Shown here one piece after another: positions 14,687-23,664 of a DNA stretch of 64,000 bases (its first letter is position 1; each line of letters opens with the position of its first letter). Both the position numbers and the translations under genes were made by a program. The DNA is from Cyanobium sp. ATX 6A2. GTDB taxonomy: Bacteria; Cyanobacteriota; Cyanobacteriia; PCC-6307; Cyanobiaceae. The DNA is taken from contig NZ_JAGQCU010000013.1 in NCBI RefSeq assembly GCF_024346355.1, positions 1 through 64,000 of the forward strand. The letters run 5' to 3'. The notes below the pieces were generated by a model. It did no database searches and was not told the origin of the DNA. It saw nothing but the letters and a program-made list of their open reading frames with translations.

Positions 14687-17600
14687 TCAGGCGTCCTGGC
14701 TGAGCTCCCGCAGCGCCTCCAGTTGCCAGCGCCGGCAATCGGCCGGGGAGGCCCGGTAGAAGCGGTCCCAGGCGGCGGCCTTGTGCAGGCTGTAGTCGCC
14801 GGCCGGCACCTGGGGGTGACTGCCCTGCCAACCCACCCGCACGGCGTGGCCGATCACCACATCGAGGGCCAGGTCGTCCTCGAAGCGCACCTGGGGGTTG
14901 GCCTCCACGAAGGCGATCAGTGTGATCAGGGTTTCCGTGCACAGCTGGCGGTACTCCGACGCCTCGATCTTGCTGAGCAGATGCTCCACCAGGGAGGCGA
15001 AGTTGCGCTCACCCGGGGTCTTCTCGCTCAGCAGCGGTTCGCTGGCCAGGCGATTGCGCTTCTCCAGCTTGTCGCCGATGACGATGCCGCGGCAGTGATG
15101 CAGCAACTCCCACACGCCGGCGTAGAAGTCGCGCGGCACCCGCCCCAGGGCGCCGAGGCGCATGCGGTGCTGCAGCCAGCACTCGCCACCGGGGAGGTCT
15201 TCGAGCGGCACCGGTGCCGTCCAGCGCACCCGCCCGCTCACGTGCAGCTGCTCCTTGCGCTGCAGGGCGGTGCGGGCATGGTCGGCATCCAGCAACACCG
15301 CCCGCAGGCGGCGGCGGATCGCGTGGGGGGGCTGGCGGCAGAGGCACTCGAAGGCCTCGATCGGGCTGAGGTCGCCTTCCAGGGCCAGTTCACCGGTGAG
15401 CAGCAGCAGCAGCTGCCCGAGCTGAAGGGTGAGGCTGCCGCTCAGCAGGCTGGGCTCGTGGCGCGCCAGGCCATCGAGGGCCAGCAGCAGTTCCTGCTGC
15501 AGCATCCACTCACGCCCGTCCTCGCCGCTGAAGCGGCGGATCATGGCCGCGATCGCGCCACTGGAGCGGGGGCTGGTGATCCGTGAGTCCACGGTGTAGT
15601 TGCGTCCCACCACCACCTGTTTCTGCCGGGCCAGCAGGTCGGTGAGGGCATCCTCCAGCTGGGGATGCACCAGCTGCAGCTGGGCGGCCATGCGCCGCAC
15701 CCCATCCCAGTCGGCTGCTGCCAGGGCCCGGTGGTACACCTCCTCCAACAGGCCCCGCAGTGCCACCGACTGGCCGTCCGGGCCCAGCAGCCGCGCATCG
15801 CCGCCGAGGCGGCGGCCCAGCTGTTCGAGCACCTCGGCCTGCTCCTCGAGGGAGGTGCTGGTCCAGAGCCGTTCGGCCAGGTCGGCGACGCTGAGATCGC
15901 CGCGCTCGAGCTCCAGTTCCTCGGCGGCCGTGAGCGGCGCCTGGGGGCTGCTGGCCTGCAGTGGGGTGTGGGGGGATGGGGCCCTGGTGCCGGCACCGGC
16001 CTCGGCGGGCAGGTCCACCCAGCTCGCCCGGTCGGAGAGCTCCTCCAGGGTGCCGAGCTGCACCGGCACGTCGTCCACCACCCCGGCACGCAGCTGCTGG
16101 GCCAGGGCCAGCAGGGGCTCGGGGCCGGCCCGGAAGGCTCCCTCGGTGATCGGGATCAGCAGCAGCGGCTCGCCGGGACCGCGCCAGTGGCGGCGCAGCA
16201 GGTTCAGCTCCGCCACCACGCTGTCCACCAGTTGCTCCGGGTCGTCGGCCAGGTAGAAGCTGCCCTCCTCCAGCACCGCCGGCAGAAAGGCCAGCCGCTC
16301 CGCCCCACCCGCCCCATCCGGCCGGCGGTAGAGACGGGCGGTGGCCAGGGTGCGCATGTTGCTTGGGGGGTGGCCGCTCAGCCCCAGGCCGGGGTTGGCC
16401 CCCACCTGGGCCAGGCGCTGGGCCAGGGCCGCGGAGGGCCCGATGCAGAAGCCCTGGGAGGCGCCGTCCTGGAGGCTGCAGGGCAGCTCCTGCTCGCGCA
16501 AGCGGGCGGCGATGGCGGGTGTGGCCGGCACCAGGGCCACCAGCACCCGCTCGGCACCGAGGCTGGCGGGCAGGCGCCGGCCACTGGGATCGAGGTCGGC
16601 CGGGCTGATCAGACCCGCCAGCAGCAGATCTCCCAGCCAGGTGAGGCTCTGGGTCCAGAGCAGCGGCACGTTGGCATTGGCCACCCGCGGCTGGCTGCCG
16701 GGCTGGCGGCGCTCAGCCGCCACGGCTTCCTCCGGCACCAGGTAGAGCTCGGGCAGCAGGGCCACGCCATCCACCACCAGGCTCACGCTGGCCAGCCGCT
16801 GGCGCCACTGGCGGGCCTCCTTCCAGCGTTCTTCGCAGCAGGCCGTGATCAGCTCGTAAGCCCAGAACAGCGGCCACTCGCACTCGATGTGCTCGAACTG
16901 GGCCAGCTCCTCGCGCTCGTAGTGAAGGCGCGTGTGGTCCTCCACCACGGTCTGGTGTCCGTCGCGGCGGAAGCGCTTGTAGCCGTAACCGCCGCTGAGA
17001 TCGTTGCGGATGCGGCTGCGGGTGCGTTCGGCCAGCTGGGGATCCTCCACGGCCCAGGCCGGGTAGCCGATCACCGACAGGCAGGCCGCATCCACCTCCT
17101 TGCTGGCCGATTCCCTGGGCAGCAGCCCCTGCAGGGCACGGCGCAGCCGCACGATGGCGTCATGGGGGATCACCAGGCAGCAGCTGCCGTCTCCATGGGG
17201 GCCGTAGAGGTCGAGGCCCTCGAGGGCCTCCAGGGCCGCCTTCACCAGGCCGATCGAACTGGCGTTGCGTTCCGGCAGGCCGTGGTTGCCCTTGTCGCCC
17301 CGCTCCCAGATGCCGTAGTCGGCCACCCGGTGGGCCTCGGCCACGTAATACACCAGGTTCTGGATGAAATCGCGCTCATGGCTGGAGCGCACCACCACCA
17401 GCCCGGCGCGGGTGAGCTGGGCCAGTTGCAGCAGGAACAGCCCGGTGGCGTCGAGCTGCAGGTGCCCCCAGCCGTCGTCGGGCACCACCGGGTTTCCGGT
17501 GGCGGTGTCGAACTTGGCGTGGATCGCATCCAGCCGGTTGCGGCTGTGCTTGAAGCGCTCCACCTTCCCCGCCTGGCGCAGCATCGCGTTCAGCAGTCCT

Positions 17601-17893
17601 CGCATCAGCTGCAGCACCCGCTGCTCCAGCTCGAAGCTGCGCCGGTTGGGGCCCCGCAGGCGGCGGTGGGCCAGGGCCAGCCCCCACACACACTGAATGG
17701 AATAGACGCCGTCGCGCACCCAGGCGTCGCCGTAGTTGCCGTGCACCGTGTGGGCCGTGCTGGCCGGCAGCAGGCCGGTGATCGGATGCTGGCGCGCCAG
17801 CAGCACCTGCTCGATCTGGCGATCCAGCTCGTCGAGCAGCGCCTCGGCCTGGGCGGGATCGGCCAGGGCCGTCAGGGGCGGTGCGCTGGCCAT
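14687..17893 (-). CDS. Glycoside hydrolase family 15 / phosphorylase-kinase alpha-beta-like protein
   Basis: The large (1068-residue) protein has an N-terminal glucoamylase-like (alpha/alpha)6 domain: TAHTVHGNYGDAWVRDGVYSIQ, then KFDTATGNPV, DDGWGHLQLDATG, WERGDKGNHGLPERN and the acidic helix ending FEHIECEWPLFWAYELI. The C-terminal half is helical and acidic, like the regulatory portion of phosphorylase kinase alpha/beta subunits. The family is annotated as GH15 in cyanobacteria, and a role in glucan metabolism is inferred. The open frame runs further upstream, but the ATG at 17893 places the conserved domain correctly and clears the divergent glycosyltransferase gene. Confidence 0.85.
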   Translation of the reverse strand: MASAPPLTALADPAQAEALLDELDRQIEQVLLARQHPITGLLPASTAHTVHGNYGDAWVRDGVYSIQCVWGLALAHRRLRGPNRRSFELEQRVLQLMRGLLNAMLRQAGKVERFKHSRNRLDAIHAKFDTATGNPVVPDDGWGHLQLDATGLFLLQLAQLTRAGLVVVRSSHERDFIQNLVYYVAEAHRVADYGIWERGDKGNHGLPERNASSIGLVKAALEALEGLDLYGPHGDGSCCLVIPHDAIVRLRRALQGLLPRESASKEVDAACLSVIGYPAWAVEDPQLAERTRSRIRNDLSGGYGYKRFRRDGHQTVVEDHTRLHYEREELAQFEHIECEWPLFWAYELITACCEERWKEARQWRQRLASVSLVVDGVALLPELYLVPEEAVAAERRQPGSQPRVANANVPLLWTQSLTWLGDLLLAGLISPADLDPSGRRLPASLGAERVLVALVPATPAIAARLREQELPCSLQDGASQGFCIGPSAALAQRLAQVGANPGLGLSGHPPSNMRTLATARLYRRPDGAGGAERLAFLPAVLEEGSFYLADDPEQLVDSVVAELNLLRRHWRGPGEPLLLIPITEGAFRAGPEPLLALAQQLRAGVVDDVPVQLGTLEELSDRASWVDLPAEAGAGTRAPSPHTPLQASSPQAPLTAAEELELERGDLSVADLAERLWTSTSLEEQAEVLEQLGRRLGGDARLLGPDGQSVALRGLLEEVYHRALAAADWDGVRRMAAQLQLVHPQLEDALTDLLARQKQVVVGRNYTVDSRITSPRSSGAIAAMIRRFSGEDGREWMLQQELLLALDGLARHEPSLLSGSLTLQLGQLLLLLTGELALEGDLSPIEAFECLCRQPPHAIRRRLRAVLLDADHARTALQRKEQLHVSGRVRWTAPVPLEDLPGGECWLQHRMRLGALGRVPRDFYAGVWELLHHCRGIVIGDKLEKRNRLASEPLLSEKTPGERNFASLVEHLLSKIEASEYRQLCTETLITLIAFVEANPQVRFEDDLALDVVIGHAVRVGWQGSHPQVPAGDYSLHKAAAWDRFYRASPADCRRWQLEALRELSQDA

Positions 17894-18010
17894 GTCGAGA
17901 AACGCTGGGGTGGTTTGGAGGCGGCGGCGGGATGAGGAGATGGGATGCAGTGGCGGGATGCAGTGACGGCGCGGGCACCCCATAGATTCTCCCCCGCGGC
18001 GCCAGGCTCC

Positions 18011-18745
18011 ATGGCAGTAACGGCCACTGATGCGGAATCGCCACGGCGCAGCCAGGTGCTGGGGGTGCCGGTGGATGTCTGCCCCGACGTGTTCGCGGCG
18101 GCCCTGGCCCTGCGCGATCGGGGCGGGGGGCAGATCGTCACCCTCAACGCCGAGATGACGATGGCGGCCCGTGCCGACCCGGAGCTGGGCCGAGCCATCG
18201 CCGCCGCCGGCCTGGTGATCCCCGACGGCGCCGGCGTGGTGTGGGCTCTGGGCCGCCGGGGGCTGCGGCTGCGGCGCAGTCCGGGCATCGAGCTGGCGCG
18301 TTGCCTGCTCGAGCATGGCGCCGCCCAGCGCTGGCGGGTGGCCCTGGTGGGCGCTTCGCCGGCGGTGATGGAGCGGCTCCAGAGCCGACTGCGCGACGAG
18401 CTTCCCGCCCTGGAGCCGGTGTTCAGTGCCCACGGCTATCAGTCGGCTGAAACCTGGCCAGCCCTGGAGGCCCGGTTGCTGGCGTCCCGGCCCGACCTGG
18501 TGCTGGTGGCCCTGGGGGTGCCGCGTCAGGAAACCTGGATCGCCGCGCTGCCCGGACGCCAGGGTGGCCTGTGGATGGGGGTGGGCGGTAGCTTCGACGT
18601 CTGGGCTGGGGTCAAAAAAAGGGCCCCCGGTTGGATGGGGGCCCTGCACATTGAGTGGCTGTACCGGTTGGTGCAGGAACCCAGGCGCTGGCGACGGATG
18701 CTGGCGCTGCCCGCCTTTGCCTGGGCGGTGCTGAAGAGCGGCTGA
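18011..18745 (+). CDS. WecB/TagA/CpsF family glycosyltransferase
   Basis: The 244-residue enzyme belongs to GT26, which transfers N-acetylmannosaminuronate or related sugars to lipid-linked precursors of surface polymers. Family motifs are seen in order: VTLNAEM near the start, VIPDGAGVVWA, RSPGIELARC, VALVGASPAVMERL, LVLVALGVPRQETWIA, GVGGSFDVWAGVKKRAPGWM and HIEWLYRLVQEPRRW. A start 22 codons upstream (17945) is possible but less likely. The codons for VKKRAPGWMGAL also form a minus-strand terminator hairpin. Confidence 0.92.
   Translation: MAVTATDAESPRRSQVLGVPVDVCPDVFAAALALRDRGGGQIVTLNAEMTMAARADPELGRAIAAAGLVIPDGAGVVWALGRRGLRLRRSPGIELARCLLEHGAAQRWRVALVGASPAVMERLQSRLRDELPALEPVFSAHGYQSAETWPALEARLLASRPDLVLVALGVPRQETWIAALPGRQGGLWMGVGGSFDVWAGVKKRAPGWMGALHIEWLYRLVQEPRRWRRMLALPAFAWAVLKSG
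18614..18644 (-). terminator. Intrinsic terminator for psbK transcript, inside the GT26 gene
   Basis: Read on the minus strand: GGGCCCCC, an 8-nt loop, GGGGGCCC, then seven T residues. An 8-bp GC-rich stem plus U tract is a canonical rho-independent terminator in the direction of psbK, whose stop lies 158 nt upstream. It overlaps coding sequence of the opposing glycosyltransferase gene. Confidence 0.8.
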
Positions 18746-18801
18746 GGTCTTCGGGGATTGTGGCACTCCCCTCTGCCGTTCGGCTGGGGGGTGGCGCTGG
18801 T

Positions 18802-18945
18802 TCAGCGGAAGCCCACGGAGGCCTGCCACACGAACGCCAGCAACAGGAAGAACAGGGGGATGATCGGCAGGATGTCCACCAGTGGGGCGAAGGCCTGATA
18901 AGCCTCAGGCAGCTGAGCCAGGGTCTGCAGGGCGTAGGCGGCCAT
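18802..18945 (-). CDS. psbK: Photosystem II reaction center protein K
   Basis: The 47-residue protein has an N-terminal leader of about ten residues, then [19 protein letters not shown] and the single membrane helix [16 protein letters not shown]. The LPEAY processing region and the FVWQA...FR end are diagnostic of PsbK, a one-helix subunit that stabilises PSII dimers and plastoquinone/carotenoid binding. It follows tgt on the same strand by 33 bp, an arrangement known in picocyanobacteria. A strong terminator lies 158 nt downstream. Confidence 0.96.
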   Translation of the reverse strand: MAAYALQTLAQLPEAYQAFAPLVDILPIIPLFFLLLAFVWQASVGFR

Positions 18946-18978
18946 CCCGGTACTGATTCGACAGGCGTGGATCGGACG

Positions 18979-20019
18979 CTACCACGTGTGTGCGGCCCCA
19001 GACTCCAGCTCCCAGGGAGCGAAATCCTCTGCAAAACAACCCTCCCGGATCGCCTGGGCCATGGCCCGGGTGAAGCGCATCAACTGGGTGATGTTGTGCA
19101 GGCTGAGCAGGATCTTGCCCAGCATTTCCTGGGAGCGGATCAGATGGTGCAGGTAGGCGCGGCTGTGGTGCCGGCAGGCCGCACAGGGGCAGCTGGCATC
19201 GAGCGGTTGGTGGTCGTGGCGGAAGCGGGCGTTGCGCAGGTTCCAGCGCTCCCCGCCCACCAGGGCGGTGCCGTGGCGCCCCAGGCGGGTGGGCAGCACG
19301 CAGTCGAACAGGTCGAAGCCCTGGGACACCGCCAGGGCCATCTCCGGCAGGCTGCCCACCCCCATCAGGTAGTGGGGCTTCTCCTCCGGCAGCAGCGGCC
19401 CCAGCTGGCGCAGGATCCGGTGCATCTCCGCCGCAGGCTCGCCCACACTCACGCCGCCCACGGCGATGCCGGGCAGGTTCATCGACGTCACCACCCGGGC
19501 CGATTCCGCCCGCAGTTCGGGGAAGCAGCCCCCCTGCACGATGCCGAACAGAGCTTGGTCCGGCCTGGTGTGGCTGGCGATGCAGCGCTCCAGCCAGCCA
19601 TGGGTGCGCCGGCAGGCGGCCGCCACCTCGGCCTCGCTGGCCGGGTAGGGCGGGCACTGGTCGAAGGCCATCGCCACATCGGCCCCCAGGTCCATCTGAA
19701 TCGCCATCGCCCGCTCCGGTGTGAGCGCGATGCGACGCCCGTCGCGGGGGGAGCGAAAGGTGACCCCCTGGTCGTTGATGCGGTTGATGTCCCCCAGACT
19801 GAACACCTGGTAGCCCCCCGAGTCGGTGAGCAGCGGCCCCTCCCAGCCCATGAACCGATGCAGTCCGCCGGCCTCGGCCACGATCCCCTCACCGGGCTGC
19901 AGATGCAGGTGGTAGGTGTTGGCCAGAACCATGCGGGCGCCGGTGGCCTCCAGCTGGGTCGCCGTGATCCCCTTCACCGTGGCCAGGGTGCCCACCGGCA
20001 TGAAGCAGGGCGTGTCCAC
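18979..20019 (-). CDS. tgt: Queuine/7-deazaguanine tRNA-ribosyltransferase
   Basis: It exchanges guanine 34 of GUN-anticodon tRNAs for a 7-deazaguanine. [37 protein letters not shown] with the catalytic-region Asp, [46 protein letters not shown], and a C-terminal Zn site C-x-C-x2-C with a later His (CPCAAC...H) are all present. The given start is the only ATG/GTG/TTG/CTG available (GTG 20019). However, family-like coding continues upstream ([10 protein letters not shown]...[13 protein letters not shown]) to about 20100, so the true N-terminus is probably longer and begins at an unusual codon. It is probably co-transcribed with psbK. Confidence 0.93.
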   Translation of the reverse strand: MDTPCFMPVGTLATVKGITATQLEATGARMVLANTYHLHLQPGEGIVAEAGGLHRFMGWEGPLLTDSGGYQVFSLGDINRINDQGVTFRSPRDGRRIALTPERAMAIQMDLGADVAMAFDQCPPYPASEAEVAAACRRTHGWLERCIASHTRPDQALFGIVQGGCFPELRAESARVVTSMNLPGIAVGGVSVGEPAAEMHRILRQLGPLLPEEKPHYLMGVGSLPEMALAVSQGFDLFDCVLPTRLGRHGTALVGGERWNLRNARFRHDHQPLDASCPCAACRHHSRAYLHHLIRSQEMLGKILLSLHNITQLMRFTRAMAQAIREGCFAEDFAPWELESGAAHTW

Positions 20020-20149
20020 AGCTCCGTGGGGGGTGTGGAAACGCCCGCAGCGGGCGCGGTTGCCGCTGCTGCGGGCGGTGATCGCGAAGCTGAAGGGCCT
20101 GCCGCTCGCGGAGTCGCCGGGTGATCTGCCACCGCCGGGAGAAACGCTG

Positions 20150-21013
20150 ATGGGGCCGCACCGGAGCTGCGATGACGCTACGCGTCAACCCTTCCGCGCA
20201 CCGGGCTGGCTGCGCGATCTGGCCGGCGCCTGGGTGTTCTATTCGGTGCTGCCGGCCTGGCCCGGCATCGCCCCCCGCTTTCAGCGCATTGCCCGCTTCG
20301 CGCCGCTGATCGGCGTGGTGCTCGGTGGCCTGCAGGCACTGCTGTGGCTGCACAGTGAGGTGTGGCTGCCGGCCGGAGGCCGGGTGGCGCTGGTGATCGC
20401 CCTTGCCCTGGTGCTCAGCGGCGGGCTGCATCACGACGGCGCTCTCGACACCGCCGATGGCCTGGCCGCCGGCCCCCGCGCCCTCGAGGCCATGCAGGAC
20501 AGCCGGGTGGGGGCCGCGGCGGTGCAGGCGGCGCTGCTGCTGGTGCTGCTGCGGGCCGCCGGCCTGTTCTGCCTGGCACCGCTGGCGGCATCGCTCGGCG
20601 CCATCGCCCTGGTATGGGCCGGCTTCTGGGGACGGGTCGCCCCCCTGCTGGCCATGCACCGCTACCCCTACCTGCGCCAGGGGCCTTCCGCCGGCGGTAC
20701 GGCCGCCTTCCATCGCCGCCACTGGGCCGGCCTGGGTCCTGAGCTGCTGCCGGCCCTGCTGGTGGGCGTGCCCCTGCTGGCCGCCAGTGCGGGTTTCAGT
20801 GCCGCCGCGGGCCATCCCCTGCCTGCGTCGGGTCTGTTCGTGCTCGCTGGGGCGGGCCTGCCGCCGGCGCTGCTGCTGCCCTGGTGGCTGGGGCGCCGCC
20901 TGGGGGGGCACAGCGGTGACAGCTATGGCGCCTGCGTGGAGTGGAGCGAAACCCTTGCGCTGCTGCTCAGCGGTCTGCTGTGGAGCGGGCTGTCTCTGCC
21001 GGCGGCAGGCTGA
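20150..21013 (+). CDS. cobS: Adenosylcobinamide-GDP ribazoletransferase (cobalamin synthase)
   Basis: The 287-residue membrane enzyme joins alpha-ribazole to adenosylcobinamide-GDP in the last steps of B12 (pseudocobalamin in cyanobacteria) synthesis. [20 protein letters not shown] near the start, [18 protein letters not shown] with the metal-binding Asp cluster, RVGAAAVQA, and [16 protein letters not shown] near the end are CobS hallmarks. Between them are several hydrophobic helices. The ATG at 20150 was chosen since it precedes the conserved entry by about 18 residues. Its 5' end faces the tgt 5' region, and its 3' end overlaps the converging kinase gene by 47 bp. Confidence 0.95.
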   Translation: MGPHRSCDDATRQPFRAPGWLRDLAGAWVFYSVLPAWPGIAPRFQRIARFAPLIGVVLGGLQALLWLHSEVWLPAGGRVALVIALALVLSGGLHHDGALDTADGLAAGPRALEAMQDSRVGAAAVQAALLLVLLRAAGLFCLAPLAASLGAIALVWAGFWGRVAPLLAMHRYPYLRQGPSAGGTAAFHRRHWAGLGPELLPALLVGVPLLAASAGFSAAAGHPLPASGLFVLAGAGLPPALLLPWWLGRRLGGHSGDSYGACVEWSETLALLLSGLLWSGLSLPAAG

Positions 21014-22106
21014 GCCGGAAGGCATTGCCGCACTCCGGCAGGGATCCGTCCACCTGCCGGGGGCAGGCCTCCAGGCACAGATCACCCCCCAGCCGGCGGG
21101 CCAGCTGCCGCCCCAGTGCCAGCCCCAGCCCGGTGCCCGGCAGATCGGCCCCGCTGCTGCCCCGCTCCCCCGGCTCGAAGATCCGTTCCCGCTCGCAGGC
21201 GGCGATCGGCTCGCCGCTATCCCACACGGTGAGCGCCCAGCCCCCCTCCGGGCAAGGGGCCACGTGCAGCCCCACCGCCGCGCCGGGCTGGCTGTAGCGG
21301 AAGGCGTTCTCCAGCAGGTTGGCAAGGATCTCCGCCACACTCTCCGCATCCCCCTGCCAGTCGAGCAGCTGCGCTGGCGGGAGCCAGGCGCGCGACTGCA
21401 GCGCCGCAGTGGCGGCGGCCCGCTGGAGCAAGGGCTGCACCAGCGCCGCGAGGTTCTGCTGCCGTCCGCCGCCGAGGCTGGGCGGCAGCAGCAGGGGCAT
21501 GACCATGTCGGCGGCGCTGAAGGCCGCTTCGCCGCTCTCCAGTTGGTCGATCGCGTCCACATAGCGGCTCAGCTGCCGTTCTTCCTGCAGCAGACCCTCC
21601 ACCAGGCCGCGGTTGCGGCTGTCCCCCTCGAGCCGACGCAGCAACAGCTGGCCGAAGGTGCGCAGGGCGGCCAGGGGATTGCGCAGCTGATGCAGCAGCA
21701 CCTGCAGCTGCTCCTGCTGGTGCTGCAGCTGGTGCTGCAGGCGCGTGTGCTCCAGATCGAGGCAGAGACCCTCGGTGAGGCAGAGAGCCACGGCCTGCAG
21801 CCGCTGGCGCAGGGGTTCGGGCCAGGGCAGGTGGCTGGTTTCCACCTGCAGGGCCCCCAGCAGCACGCCCTGATGGCGCAGGGGCAGCCAGCGCCGCCGT
21901 TCCTCCGGCGCCCGCAGCGGGCTGTCCGCCGCCAGCGGCGGCAGCACCCGGCCGGCGCTGGGCCACTGCCCCACGGGAATCAGGCTGGGGGTCTCGGCAG
22001 GGCCCGGTTCGGTGACGTACACCACCAGGGAGGCCACGTCGCCGCGGTCGGCGAACTGGGCCAGCTGGAAGTTCAGCAGGCTCAGAAACCGCTTGGAGAC
22101 TGCCAT
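20967..22106 (-). CDS. Sensor histidine kinase (soluble, GAF-like N-terminus)
   Basis: The 379-residue two-component kinase has no membrane segment. The N-terminal 110 residues look GAF-like (VASLVVYV...WLPLRHQGVLLGALQVE), then a helical linker, then the H-box LLHQLRNPLAALRTF with phospho-acceptor His139, N-box ILANLLENAFRYS, G1 VWDSGEP and G2 GTGLGLALGRQLARRLGG. The ligand and response-regulator partner are not in the window. It converges on cobS with a 47-bp overlap, so its C-terminus is encoded opposite the CobS C-terminus. Confidence 0.9.
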   Translation of the reverse strand: MAVSKRFLSLLNFQLAQFADRGDVASLVVYVTEPGPAETPSLIPVGQWPSAGRVLPPLAADSPLRAPEERRRWLPLRHQGVLLGALQVETSHLPWPEPLRQRLQAVALCLTEGLCLDLEHTRLQHQLQHQQEQLQVLLHQLRNPLAALRTFGQLLLRRLEGDSRNRGLVEGLLQEERQLSRYVDAIDQLESGEAAFSAADMVMPLLLPPSLGGGRQQNLAALVQPLLQRAAATAALQSRAWLPPAQLLDWQGDAESVAEILANLLENAFRYSQPGAAVGLHVAPCPEGGWALTVWDSGEPIAACERERIFEPGERGSSGADLPGTGLGLALGRQLARRLGGDLCLEACPRQVDGSLPECGNAFRLSLPPAETARSTADR

Positions 22107-22518
22107 CGGCTTCGCTGGGGCGGACCTGTGGGGAACTGCAGAAGAAAATCTGCAGCCTGCGCGGAAATTCCGGGAAAAAGTCTTAAGATCAGCGTATCGA
22201 CCACTACCGCACGGTTTGCGCGCGGGCTCATGTGGTTACCGATGCCGCCGGCCCAGTTGCGCTCCGTCGCAGCCAAGGCTACAGCAGAGGAATGAGCAGG
22301 CTCTGGGTTTCCAGGGCCTGCTCCGTTCAGCTGTTGCAGGGGGGTCCCGAATGGGCAACCCCCCGATTGTGTCGGTGCTCCTGAGCTCACGGCCGCAATC
22401 GCCAGGTTGGACGTCATGCCCCGGGGGCTCTTTGAGCCGCCGGTGCGTTCTGCGGGCCAGCCCTGCTCGTGTTCCCCTCCCCCTGTTCCTCGACCCTCCC
22501 GCCGTCGGGAGTTAACTG
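22107..22518. other. Intergenic region between histidine kinase and DUF3155 gene
   Basis: This 412-bp divergent region has no convincing coding sequence. Its left part (about 22140-22210) is AT-richer and probably holds promoters. Two strong hairpins at 22294-22323 and 22339-22364 stand 15 bp apart in the middle. The right part before 22519 shows nothing I can name. Confidence 0.6.
22294..22364. ncRNA. Candidate structured RNA: two adjacent strong hairpins
   Basis: Hairpin 1 has an 8-bp outer stem GAGCAGGC/GCCTGCTC (22294-22301 with 22316-22323) and an inner CTGG/CCAG stem closing a GTTT loop. Hairpin 2 has GGGGGGT/ACCCCCC (22339-22345 with 22358-22364) and an inner CCC/GGG stem around a 4-nt loop. 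No U tract follows, so simple termination is unlikely. It does not match the Yfr1 core or other cyanobacterial RNAs I can recall. Strand and function are unknown. Confidence 0.35.
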
Positions 22519-22890
22519 ATGTCCAAGAAGCGCAAGCGGATCAGCCGCCGCCGTCTGGCCGGTCAGCGGGTGCTGGCCCACATCCCCACGTTCAATCTCG
22601 AAACCGGCTCCCACAAGCCCGTCACCGCCGCCCGTCGCTACATCGCCGAGCAGGTCCTGGTGCCGCCGGCCCTGCTTCACGTGCGCCGCAACGAGCACAC
22701 CACCGATCGCTTCTTCTGGGGGGAAAAGGGACTGTTCAGCGCTCAGTACGCCGAAGAGAACCACTTCCTGTTCCCCTCCCTGCGCGAGATCGTCGACCGC
22801 ATCGGGGAAGAGGTGCTGTTTGAGGGGATCGAAGCCCTGGCGGCCGATGACTGGGAGGAGATGGAGGAATACGAATACGCCTTCGTGTGA
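22519..22890 (+). CDS. DUF3155 domain-containing protein
   Basis: The 123-residue cyanobacterial protein has a very basic start (MSKKRKRISRRRLAGQRVLA), then KPVTAARRYIAEQVLVPPALL, RRNEHTTDRFFWGEKGLF, and ENHFLFPSLR, followed by a strongly acidic tail (DDWEEMEEYEY). The block VTAARRYIAE...RNEHTTDR.FW.EKGLF.AQY.EENHFLFPSLR is what I associate with DUF3155. The biochemical role is unknown; the charge distribution suggests nucleic-acid or ribosome association. It follows a long intergenic region with two hairpins. Confidence 0.85.
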   Translation: MSKKRKRISRRRLAGQRVLAHIPTFNLETGSHKPVTAARRYIAEQVLVPPALLHVRRNEHTTDRFFWGEKGLFSAQYAEENHFLFPSLREIVDRIGEEVLFEGIEALAADDWEEMEEYEYAFV

Positions 22891-22916
22891 GTGGCCGGCC
22901 GGGGCGGCCCTCGGTC

Positions 22917-23597
22917 TCACCGGCCGGGCCCGCCCCAGCAGGCCTCCAGAAAGGCGCGCAGTTCCGGAAACAGGGCCGCATCGATGGTGTGGCCCCCGGC
23001 AAAGCCGATCAGGTTCACCTCGCGTCCGCTGTCCTGCAGCCTCTGGCGGAGCTCCTCGCTGGCGGCATAGGGCACCACCGGATCCTGTGTGCCATGGGTG
23101 AGCAGCACCGCCGCCCCACCAGCCCCACCACCCACCGCACCGCTCGACGCCGGCTGCCAGTTTGGGTGGGGGTAACCGCTGCAGCCGATCACCCCGGCCA
23201 ACGGCAGGTCGAAGGCGCTCGTGGCCACATCCAGAGCCAGGGCGGCACCTTGGGAGAAGCCGAGCAGCACGGTGCTGCTCAGCGGCAGCTCGTCATCGAG
23301 GGCCAGCAGGCGCCGGCGCAGGTCGTCGCGGGCCGCCGGCAGCTGCGGCCAGCCCGGCTTCTGCAGGTCATACCACTGGCGCCCCTGGCCGGCCGGATGG
23401 GCCAGGGGTGCCCGCAGGGCCACCACGCTCAGCTGCGGTCCCACCAGCAGATTGCCGAGTTCGAACAGATCGTCGGCATCGGCGCCCCAGCCGTGCAGCA
23501 GCACCAACCGGCGCTTGGCGCCGGCGCTCCCCCCCGTGATCCGATCGCCGAGCGGACACCCCTCCAGGGGCTCCGCGCCGCCACGCTCTTCAACCAT
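22917..23597 (-). CDS. Alpha/beta hydrolase (phospholipase/carboxylesterase family)
   Basis: The 226-residue serine hydrolase of the Abhydrolase_2 type has the oxyanion strand LVLLHGWGADADDLFEL, nucleophile elbow LLGFSQGAALAL (G-x-S-x-G), HGTQDPVVPY with the catalytic Asp, and GGHTID with the catalytic His. Substrates of the family include acylglycerols and lysophospholipids. The ATG at 23597 was chosen because longer versions would run into purH, which starts divergently at 23665. Confidence 0.9.
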   Translation of the reverse strand: MVEERGGAEPLEGCPLGDRITGGSAGAKRRLVLLHGWGADADDLFELGNLLVGPQLSVVALRAPLAHPAGQGRQWYDLQKPGWPQLPAARDDLRRRLLALDDELPLSSTVLLGFSQGAALALDVATSAFDLPLAGVIGCSGYPHPNWQPASSGAVGGGAGGAAVLLTHGTQDPVVPYAASEELRQRLQDSGREVNLIGFAGGHTIDAALFPELRAFLEACWGGPGR

Positions 23598-23664
23598 GGC
23601 AACGTCGTGTGGTTGCGGTGTTGCTGCTGCGTAGGTTGGCTCCATTGACCTCCGATCGCGAGCC

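Noticed and set aside
15665-17935. Open frame of 756 codons on the plus strand
   Set aside because: It lies wholly opposite the GH15-like gene, is rich in His, Gln and Gly from reversed Asp/Leu codons, and shows no domain; it is a shadow of high GC.
17894-18829. Extension of the GH15-like frame to 1380 codons
   Set aside because: It would cover the whole opposing glycosyltransferase gene and has no homology-like motifs.
22262-22290. GCAGCCAAGGC segment resembling the SRP RNA signature
   Set aside because: The GGTCAGG-type loop and the long SRP helix are absent around it.
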